This document shows, in pieces, positions 55,801 to 64,000 of a DNA stretch of 64,000 bases. The position numbers and the translations under genes were made by a program. The number at the start of each line of letters is the position of its first letter. The stretch's first letter is position 1. The DNA lies in NCBI RefSeq assembly GCF_038502225.1, contig NC_091372.1, positions 9,422,024 through 9,486,023 on the forward strand, in the 5' to 3' direction. Source of the DNA: Cherax quadricarinatus. Lineage: Eukaryota; Arthropoda; Malacostraca; Decapoda; Parastacidae. Under the pieces are notes generated by a model. That model saw only the letters and a program-made list of their open reading frames with translations, was not told where the DNA came from and did not search any database.

Positions 55801-55989
55801 ATAAATCATAAATAAATATTGGATCATTTATTAAAACAATTATTATAAGCTTACAATGCAAGATTTTCCTTAAATATGATTTATTTTTTGGCTAAACTCA
55901 AAATTTCCATACTGACCTGACCTGCCTAATGTAAAGGTTACTTGTGAATTCGATTCTATATAATCTGCATACTAATCCATAAATAATTT

Positions 55990-57727
55990 TTAGCCATACA
56001 CTGGGATGGGCGTGTAGGCTGGAGCAGGCCTATAGGCTGGCTGGTAGGTCGGGTACCTGGCTTCTCCCTGGTACGTGACCTCAGCCAGGTAGCCAGAGTC
56101 ACCCCTGACAGTGTATGCCACCTGCTGCAGACGACCGTCGGGGAGCTGCACGTAGTACGACCCCTGAGTGTGGTCACCATCGCGAGACTCCTGGTGACCG
56201 AAGTCGTTGCCGGAGGGAGGGTCGTTCACAGCATAGTCGAAGCTGTACCGTGCTGGAGCCTACCAAGGAGAAAATGAAATAACTAGCTAAGATACATAAT
56301 CAAAATACCCAGGCTTGAACAATTCACAACTGAACCACAATATGAAATGACAATAAACGATGCTGTGGTCCATCCTGGACCCTTATCAATCGGTCGAGGG
56401 TGGATCGAACCTTCGTGTAAAGTTTTCTCCCAAAATTGTGGCTTAGATGCATAGTGTTTTAATATTATTTTCTAAACTTCGTATATCAACGTCACTTAAA
56501 TTCTTCACAGCATCTCAATCTGCACGTGCAGAGATTGCGAAGTTCGTCTCTATACCTGGAGTATACCTGGAGAGAGTTTCGGGGGATCAATGCCCCCGCG
56601 GCCCGGTCTGTGACCAGGCCTCCCATGTATAAATTCTCAAGTTCATATACTATTACATATTGGCATGGAAGTATATTAAGTTCAATAATAGAGAACATAT
56701 TTTTGTTGTAAATCTACCAGAAAACTCGTGAATGGTCATAACATACCCCATTCTCAATGTACGAGACTGTAACAGCAAGCTAAGAGGCAGGGCCAGGAGC
56801 TGTGAATACATCCCTATAACCAGAAATAAATATAAACAGTATTACTTTACCGATGCGTAGGATGGTGCTGGTCTGTATGCTGGTGCTGGTGAGAACCCGT
56901 ATGGTGGACCAGATGGTGCTGCCACAGCGGCTGCAGCCAGAGTTACTACAAGAATGACCTGGTGAAGAAGATAGGTATTCTGACTATAACATAATTCGGA
57001 AGGTTCTCTAAACTGCGGCATCTCTCACCGATCCTTTTGAGTGTAGGCATTGCGCTTCCCACCTCCAGAAGTGTAACATCTCCACCCATCCTTCAGAGTG
57101 ACTCACCAAATCGAAAGAACATGATTAAAGGTAAAGGTAGGTAAGGTATGACGGCGGATTTGAGAGGACTTGAGCTAGAGCACACCACAGCTACGCTGGT
57201 GTGGGATTCGTCTGTTAAAAAAAACTGCTTTTGTGGTCACAGTGGTGGCCCATGCTAACACATTTATGGAGTATAGAAATATATTTAGTTTGGTGAATCT
57301 TTAAAGTTCAGTGATTAAGCACATTGGCTTGTGAGTGTTTAGAGCTCGCCTACCTTGGGTTCGATCCCTACCCGTGACCACAAACTGCGTTTGTGGTCAC
57401 AGTAGTGGCCCATGCTAACACATTTATGGAGTATAGAAATATATTTAGTTTGGTGAATCTTTAAAGTTCAGTGATTAAGCACATTGGCTTGTGAGTGTTT
57501 AGAGCTCGCCTACCTTGGGTTCGATCCCTACCCGTTCTGAGCTTCATTCTTCAGTCCGGCTAACCGGTGTCCCCCGAGTCCCTTCATAAATACTACCTTG
57601 TTCACACTGCAAGACCTTATTGCTTCTTTACGATATACTGTATTAACTTAGTACAGTATATCGTAAATTAAAATTCTTTCGAAAACTTGTGAAAAGTTTT
57701 TGGGGTAACATAAAGCTTTACCTTCAT
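55990..57727 (-). CDS. CP13: class B RR cuticle protein (inverted unit)
   Basis: Predicted secreted cuticle protein of 127 residues. Exon 1 is 57722-57727 (MK), exon 2 is 56851-56958 (36 codons) and exon 3 is 55990-56259 (89 codons plus TAA). Signal peptide is about MKVILVVTLAAAAVA; linker APSGPPYGFSPAPAYRPAPS. RR domain APARYSFDYAVNDPPSGNDF, SYYVQLPDGRLQQVAYTV, RGDSGYLAEVTYQGEARYP (Arg for the usual Ser), with a tail shortened by two Pro/Tyr units, ending TPIPVYG. Minus-strand AATAAA at 55827-55832; TATA at 57779-57785. Its promoter is followed upstream by a 1.4-kb array made of its own distal block. Intron 1 holds RTE and SINE pieces. Confidence 0.9.
57000..57630. mobile_element. RTE fragment split by a tandem SINE dimer, in CP13 intron 1
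   Basis: 57030-57070 and 57545-57625 match the RTE-like 3' region (GTGTAGGCATTGCGCTTCCC; AGTCCCTTCATAAATACTAC). Between them a roughly 150-bp S2-type unit is present twice in direct order (ends GGTTCGATCCCTACCCG at about 57357-57375 and 57518-57536). Confidence 0.65.
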
Positions 57728-57985
57728 GGTTGTGATGTCGACTGTGGTGTGCGGTGCCGAGCCATGCTACCCCGCTGCTTATATACCCTTCAGAGACCTC
57801 TGGGCACGTCGTGATACCCAGCACGCAACAACTGGGTTAAACACACAAAAATTTTTTTTAGGAAAGTTGTGGTTAAAGAGTGAAAATGTGGACTGAACCA
57901 ATAAGATCAAATGTATAATAAATGGATCACGCTTGTGTACACCTGACACATTTTTACAGCCCCTCCGTATGTTTCCAACACTTAG
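57728..57985 (-). promoter_or_regulatory. CP13 class B promoter
   Basis: TATATAA at 57779-57785. On the minus strand the order is the class B distal block (AGGATTACTAAGTGTTGGAA), CGTGATCC, TCCACATTTTCACTCTTTA, TAACCCAGTTGTTGCGTGCT, TATAA. The distal block is the first unit of the array to its right. Confidence 0.8.
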
Positions 57986-59367
57986 TAATCCTACCAGACA
58001 CATTCTTTAGCCTCTCCATATGTTTTCATAACTTTGTAATCCTACCAGACATTCTATAGCCTCTCCATATGTTTTCATAACTTAGTAATCCTACCAGACA
58101 CATTCTTTAGCCTCTCCATATGTTTTCATAACTTTGTAATCCTACCAGACATTCTATAGCCTCTCCATATGTTTTCATAACTTTGTAATCCTACCAGACA
58201 TTCTATAGCCTCTCCATATGTTTTCATAACTTAGTAATCCTACCAGACACATCCTTTAGCCTCTCCATATGTTTTCATAACTTAGTAATCCTACCAGACA
58301 TTCTATAGCCTCTCCATATGTTTTCATAACTTAGTAATCCTACCAGACACATCCTTTAGCCTCTCCATATGTTTTCATAACTTAGTAATCCTACCAGACA
58401 CATTCTTTAGCCTCTCCATATGTTTTCATAACTTAGTAATCCTACCAGACACATTCTTTAGCCTCTCCATATGTTTTCATAACTTAGTAATCCTACCAGA
58501 CACATTCTTTAGCCTCTCCATATGTTTTCATAACTTAGTAATCCTACCAGACATTCTATAGCCTCTCCATATGTTTTCATAACTTAGTAATCCTACCAGA
58601 CACATTCTTTAGCCTCTCCATATGTTTTCATAACTTAGTAATCCTACCAGACATTCTATAGCCTCTCCATATGTTTTCATAACTTAGTAATCCTACCAGA
58701 CACATTCTTTAGCCTCTCCATATGTTTTCATAACTTAGTAATCCTACCAGACACATTCTTTAGCCTCTCCATATGTTTTCATAACTTAGTAATCCTACAA
58801 GACATTCTATAGCCTCTCCATATGTTTTCATAACTTAGTAATCCTACCAGACACATTCTTTAGCCTCTCCATATGTTTTCATAACTTAGTAATCCTACCA
58901 GACACATTCTTTAGCCTCTCCATATGTTTTCATAACTTAGTAATCCTACCAGACATTCTATAGCCTCTCCATATGTTTTCATAACTTAGTAATCCTACCA
59001 GACACATCCTTTAGCCTCTCCATATGTTTTCATAACTTAGTAATCCTACCAGACATTCTATAGCCTCTCCATATGTTTTCATAACTTAGTAATCCTACCA
59101 GACATTCTATAGCCTCTCCATATGTTTTCATAACTTAGTAATCCTACCAGACACATTCTTTAGCCTCTCCATATGTTTTCATAACTTAGTAATCCTACCA
59201 GACACATCCTTTAGCCTCTCCATATGTTTTCATAAATTAGTAATCCTACCAGACATTCTATAGCCTCTCCATATGTTTTCATAACTTAGTAATCCTACCA
59301 GACACATTCTTTAGCCTCTCCATATGTTTTCATAACTTAGTAATCCTACCAGACACATTCTTTACCT
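57985..59367. repeat. 49/51-bp minisatellite made from the CP13 promoter block
   Basis: About 27 units of two lengths, 49 bp (CAGACATTCTATAGCCTCTC) and 51 bp (CAGACACATTCTTTAGCCTC), sharing CATATGTTTTCATAACTTAG. The reverse complement of a unit (AGGATTACTAAGTTATGAAA, ACATATGGAGAGGCT) aligns with the single distal block of CP9 and CP11. Confidence 0.95.
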
Positions 59368-61390
59368 CGCCAGATTTTTTTTAAAGGAAGTAATCCTACT
59401 AAACGCATTGTGCTACTCAGTTTGTCTTCGAGACTCGGCAGGAATGCGTCTTATTGCAGAATGTTTTGCTAGACACATTCTGACTTTTTCAATGTTTTTC
59501 ACATTCAGTAATGCAAAACAGAGATATGCATGATGAATGGACACAACAATAAGTCACTATCTCTCTTGGAAACGAAATCTTTTTCAAGTTTGTAGAGAGT
59601 ATATGGGGAACGTGGGTTATAATAGGCAGGGTGACGACCGTAGGAGTTTTAGTTATCTGTCGCCTGAGTGGCTAGTTTACTAAGCACTCGCGGCTCATCC
59701 AGTGAGTGGAAGCGCAAATTACAGGTTTACAGAGGCTACAATTGGTCTTTGTAACATCACAGAGAAGGAATATTAGTTATTTTGTACTTTAAAACGAATT
59801 TATGTAGTTGTACACAGTACAATAAAGAACACAATCTGAGCATGAACGAATATCTGGGAAAAAAGTCAGTTCGTCGATGTTGCCAATTTAGACGAGTTTG
59901 GAAAGTTGAGAATTCATTTATTCCTGAATCTTTATAATGGCATTTGTTTTTAAAGTTGATCCTAATGGTTTCTAGTTACATAAACAGTATTCAATACTAT
60001 TTATATGATGAAATAAGACACATGTGCTACACTTAGGTATGTTCAAAGTTTTTGTTCAGTTTACGTTCTTCAGTAGCTGTTGGAACACAGGGCCGTGAAT
60101 TTACAATAAATCATTAGATAAATATTAACATTGAACTCGTGCAGCAAGCTTCTCCAGTCGACTACAGAGGCAACTAACATACTGGAAACAGATGAAGATA
60201 CGGAGATTTTGAGGTGGACGAGGGAGACCTATGAAGAAGACCGATTTGTTTTAATTTTTAAATTTAGTAAATACGTATATATATAAATCGTCCTCATTAG
60301 CGTTAGCTATTCTGGTGACTATACGTAGAATTTGTGAGTTAACATTTCCCTAAATCTTTTTCTCAGTGTGGTGCAAAGTTTCCATACAAAGCAGTTCATG
60401 CTACACTGTGAAATGTGTTGCTCAGTGGTTTAGTTACTGTGAGGTTCTCCGATGACTGGCCATGAAACATCCCAGACGTGAACGCCTTTCGAACCCCTCT
60501 GGTTCTCGAATAGAGATCTACGAGAGAAAAGATAACAACCCATCCCCGTGGCTTTAGGACGCCATCTGTGAGTTGTGGGGTAATTTACCCCGTGGAACTC
60601 TGACGGTTGAGGGATGTACTAAAGCGCAAGGGACGACCTATTTAGTGGTCGGGATTTTAGAGGGGACGACCAGCGTACTATAATGACGAGTACTGAAGGT
60701 GAGGCTGCTGGATGCAGTACTTGGAACTTCTTGGGTATAAAGATGAAACTAAATGACGTATTGGCCCTTCTAGGACTCAGATTTGATAGTGGTCCAGGTC
60801 TAGTTATGTTTGTCAGTTTGAGAGTTAGTTGAGCATCAACTGAGATTGATACACAAACTCGAAACATCGATTTCTTGTCCACTTTTCTAAGCATTTTACG
60901 GCAGTCAGTTTGCAAAAGTCTGTTGACTTGTCTATTTTATATTTTTAACCTCTAGGGAAAATCATTATAGTCCAAAGTCTTCCCCAGGACGCCACCACAA
61001 CAGTCGACCAACGCTCAGGTATCTATCAAATGCTAGGTAACAAGGAAAGTAGGTGTTAGGTGACTTGTCCATACGTCTCACCTCGTTCAGGATGCCACCG
61101 ACAGCAACCTACTTAACACCCAGATAACACATGCATCAGGTGTTAGAAGACTCGCTCATTTTACCTATATTTAACAGGTGATCCACAAGAGCTCTGGTTT
61201 CTCCTTCCTGACACATCTGGGGCTGTTTGTCTCACGATTTCTTTGTGCAGTGTCATGGTCAGTCATGAATAGGCACGCCCTTCAAGTGTCATAATCACTG
61301 TAATAACAGAATACAATACATACAATGAATGAATGAGAAATATGAGCAACGGTTAGGTATCTATATTCCTCTGTATTCAACTGAAAAAGC
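59368..61390. other. Intergenic, no gene recognised
   Basis: Contains a decayed piece of the foldback family near 60010-60080 (AAGACACATGTGCTACACTT) and S1-like remnants near 60975-61165 (CAGGACGCCACCAC, CACCCAGATAACAC). A 98-codon frame at 60619-60915 has no family features. Confidence 0.55.
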
Positions 61391-61396
61391 CTAAGG

Positions 61397-61696
61397 GTGT
61401 CCCGAAGCTCGATTGCTAGCGCACTCAGCTCGCACACCGGAGTTCGAGTCTCTGGTACGGCTGGAAAACATTGGGGACGTGTTTCCATAAGACACCTGCT
61501 GTCCCTGTTCACCCATCAGTATAAAATGGGTACTTGGGTGTTAGGCGACTGGTGTGGGTCGCATCCTGGAACAAAATTGACCTAATTTGCCAGAAATGCT
61601 CAGCATAACAAGCGGCTTTCTAAATACATATAGTAGTATGTCACTGATGTCAGCTATGGTCTGTATACTTTGTACATGTACTGGTAGAAATAAAGA

Positions 61697-61735
<39 letters not shown>
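61397..61735 (+). mobile_element. SINE S1, full-length reference copy
   Basis: tRNA-like head (GATTGCTAGCGCACTCAGCT, box B GGAGTTCGAGTCTC), body (TCACCCATCAGTATAAAATG, GACTGGTGTGGGTCGCATCC, TCAGCATAACAAGCGGC), 3' end CTTTGTACATGTACTGGTAG then AAATAAAGAT and an ATT tail. It defines the S1 structure, in which the GTACATGTAC segment occurs once. Confidence 0.85.
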
Positions 61736-61739
61736 TACT

Positions 61740-62570
61740 ACTGTTTAAGCAAAACGGGTCGGAATAAAGATACCTTACTTGTTAGGGTGCCTCATTACTG
61801 GCGAATGGGTGTTGATTCCAGTAAATCAAGCAGCCCTTCCTTTCATTGCTCTGTGTAGAACTTTGTCTTGGTATGATAAAGCTCTACACAGAATGGAACG
61901 TTGTTCCATTTAAAGCTGTATAGTCCTTGTGGCTTAGCGCTTCTTTTTTTGATAATAATAATAATAATAATAATGTTCCATTTAAAGTTTGCTCCGGGAA
62001 CTTGTATCTTTGTTTTCAGATCCCGATTCTCCGTCCGATAATAGCGACACCCAACCACGGAGTTCAAGTTTATTCTCTATAAGGGTTACAATGCGGGGTT
62101 TGCAGGTTTTGGGTATTGTGTGGTTTATATGTTATAAAATACTTATTACAGAGGGGGCCACTAGGACACATAGCATGGCTAGGCATTTCAGGCAGACTTA
62201 GACTAATTCTTAACATTAAATCCTTACAGATTATAGTATTAAGGCTAAGTGACACGAGTTGGGTGTCTACTGGAAAATCTACAGCAGTAAACTCCGCCTG
62301 CTACACGAGTTCAGTCAAGGTCTACTACACCATAAGTACACATTATTGTTGATTCCAGCTGAGGTTGGTGGTTCACAATGTTTGGGTGGAGCTGAGGCGA
62401 GTAACGATTACGTGGTAGTGAAGTAAGTTGTTGAGTAATGATTGGGTAATGCTATATGAACTGTCCATTCTAGTTAAATGTGACAGAAATTGTTGCATTG
62501 GGGCTGAAAAAGGATCATAGCTTGTTCACAGTTTATTTATAAATGTAATGTCAAGACGTGAATACACGAT
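61740..62570. other. 3' flank of CP14, no gene recognised
   Basis: 62380-62540 aligns with the class A 3' flank of CP8 and CP10 (TAATGATTGGGTAATG, GGATCATAGCTTGTTC). A minus-strand AATAAA lies at 62532-62537. The RNase H relic of the other spacers is not recognisable here. Confidence 0.6.
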
Positions 62571-62575
62571 GACGG

Positions 62576-63216
62576 TTATCCATACACAGGCAGGGGACTG
62601 TAGCTTGGTGTGGGATGATAGGTAGGAGCAGGCTTGTAGGCTGGAGCAGGCTTGTAGGATGGAGCAGGATGGTAAGATGGTTGGTAGTGAGGGTACTGAG
62701 CCTCTCCTTGGTAGGTGACCTCAGCCACGTAGCCAGAGTCACCATTGACAGTGTAGGTCACCTGCTGCAGACGACCATCTGGGAGCTGCACATAATAAGT
62801 CCCCTGGGTGTTGTAGCCATCACGAGTCTCCTGGTGACCGAAGTCGTCACCGGAATAGTCGTCCTTCACAGCATAGTTGAAGTCGTACCGGGGAGGAGTC
62901 TGGAATAATCATAATGTCACTTATCATAGAATGTGGCCATAGTATTTTCTCTTAAAATTATATTGGGCACTATTAACATGTTTCACAGTTACGATACATA
63001 AACATTAAATAAGCTCTTAGATATCCTTACATCATAGGACGGGGATGGTCCGTAGGATGGAGTGGGATGGTAGGGAGCTGGCTTGTAGGATGGGGCTGGT
63101 TTGTAAGTTGGTGCAGGAGGGTAGGATGGAGTGGGTCTGTAGTGTGGGGCAGGAGAGTAACCATACTGTGGTGGGACACCCACCACGGCACCCACCATGG
63201 CTAGAGCAAGTACCAC
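62576..63216 (-). CDS. CP14: class A RR cuticle protein, exon 1 outside the window
   Basis: Exons 2 and 3 of a predicted secreted chitin-binding protein. Exon 2 is 63031-63216 (62 codons, signal core VVLALAMVGAVVG, then VPPQYGYSPAPHYRPTPSYP) and exon 3 is 62576-62899 (107 codons plus stop). RR domain TPPRYDFNYAVKDDYSGDDF (Thr-Pro-Pro for Ser-His-Pro, Asp for Asn), TYYVQLPDGRLQQVTYTV, GDSGYVAEVTYQGEAQYP; tail KPAPAYKPAPTYHPTPSYSP ending LPVYG. No MK exon with a TATA box was found from 63220 to 64000, so exon 1 should lie beyond the right edge. Closest to CP12 by exon 2 length and linker, and its intron 1 shares sequence with CP12 intron 1. Confidence 0.88.
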
Positions 63217-63599
63217 CTATATAAAGAAACGATTGATATTTTTATGTGTTGATGACGACCAGAATGTTAGTTTAATAATAATTCGACCCTCATTCCCATT
63301 CGGAGGGTGGCAGGCACCACATACCCATCCTGACAGAGGTAGTGAAAAGATTACAGAGGCACAAAAAGGGTCGAGGGCCTGGGCCTCAAAATTTTGATAG
63401 CTAAACTAGTTAAGTGGTAATTCACTATAAATAAATTTATTAATTGATAATAAACTTAATGAGTTTCTTATGCAGACATGAATTTAGTCAAAAATACAAT
63501 CTAGATTATAATGTGGTTATGAGTTATTTAAAATACAGAATATTTTAGCAATGTATGATATTCAAAAAAGAAATAAGTTATGATCTAATCGAAAATAAG

Positions 63600-64000
63600 C
63601 AAAGTTAGGATATTCCTTTTTTTAGAATGTTTGGTAATATGCTATTATGAAGATGCCATAATATTTCTCGATTATTTATGAGTGAGTTCTCTCTGAATTT
63701 AATAATTTTATCGCATTCCAGTGCATGTTGACGCGAGGTGTGATAGTTGTCTATCTGGCAGAGTTTACATTTAGTTATGTCTACTCCAGCTAGTGATGAT
63801 GACACAACTTCCGATAAATAGTTGTAGCCCAGCCGGAGCCTGGCAGTAGTGACATCCAGAGGTACTGGTAACCCAGCAGGAGCCTGGTAGTAGTGACATC
63901 CAGAAGTACTGGTACCCCAGCCGGAGCCTGGCAGTAGTGATATCCAGAGGTACTGGTAACCCAGCAGGAGCCTGGAAGTAGTGACATCCACAAGTACTGG
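63600..64000 (-). mobile_element. LINE C-terminal fragment with internal 44-bp repeat
   Basis: The minus strand reads LAGVDITKCKLCQIDNYHTS, RQHALECDKIIKFRENSLIN and NREILWHLHNSILP, with a C-x2-C...H...C zinc-binding pattern known at the ends of some LINE proteins. Upstream of it, 63835 to the window edge holds about four 44-bp units (TACTGGTAACCCAGCAGGAG, CCTGGCAGTAGTGACATCCA) derived from the codons for DVTTARLRLGYNYL. Confidence 0.7.

Noticed and set aside
60619..60915. 98-codon minus-strand frame in the 59-62 kb gap
   Set aside because: No signal peptide, domain, splice context or paralog; length is within chance expectation.

Overview
The window reads as nuclear DNA of an arthropod, most likely a decapod crustacean. 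It holds split genes with GT/AG introns, TATA promoters and AATAAA signals, very dense SINE/LINE/foldback repeats, and long AT, CA and ATT microsatellites and minisatellites. The only host genes I can support are a family of small secreted cuticle proteins with a Rebers-Riddiford (RR, chitin_bind_4) chitin-binding domain. I number them CP1 to CP14: 12 look usable (one cut by the right edge) and two are pseudogenes. All intact genes share one plan: a 6-nt coding exon 1 (Met plus Lys or Arg), a phase-0 intron, exon 2 (signal peptide plus Pro/Tyr-rich linker), a phase-0 intron, and exon 3 (RR domain plus Pro/Tyr tail). Three classes are visible. Class A has signal core VVFALAMVG and RR start SHPRYDFNYAVKDDYSG. 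Class B has VILVVTLAAAA and APARYSFDYAVNDPPSG. Class C has VVIVLSLVMAV and APPRYNYGYSINDDFSG.

Layout. 0-11.5 kb: a tandem duplication of at least 4.8 kb, each copy with a dead class-A-like gene (CP1, CP3) and an intact class C gene (CP2, CP4), all on the minus strand. 11.5-16.2 kb: a 53-bp and a 21-bp minisatellite. 16.5-18.6 kb: class C gene CP5. 18.6-28 kb: no host gene; AT-flanked terminal-inverted-repeat elements, a small MITE, a decayed LINE and a 49-bp minisatellite. 28-51 kb: three successive block duplications of a head-to-head A(minus)/B(plus) pair (CP6/CP7, CP8/CP9, CP10/CP11), each with distinct later insertions. 52.7-58 kb: an inverted unit, A(plus) CP12 and B(minus) CP13, tail to tail. 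58-59.4 kb: a minisatellite built from the CP13 upstream promoter block. 59.4-62.5 kb: no gene recognised. 62.6-64 kb: class A gene CP14, whose exon 1 lies outside the window.

The genes are expected to make exoskeleton proteins that bind chitin after secretion. Class A and class B each have their own strongly conserved promoter, so paired A and B genes may be co-regulated. The most striking pattern is that minisatellites repeatedly arise from identifiable single-copy seeds. The same class B promoter segment has been amplified independently in CP7 and CP13. Other arrays grew from an intron, a 3' flank, a LINE C-terminus and a SINE body. Three long foldback structures also stand out, one with perfect 194-bp arms inside a 13-bp target-site duplication. 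Coordinates come from reading by eye; splice sites rest on GT/AG signals and agreement among paralogs.
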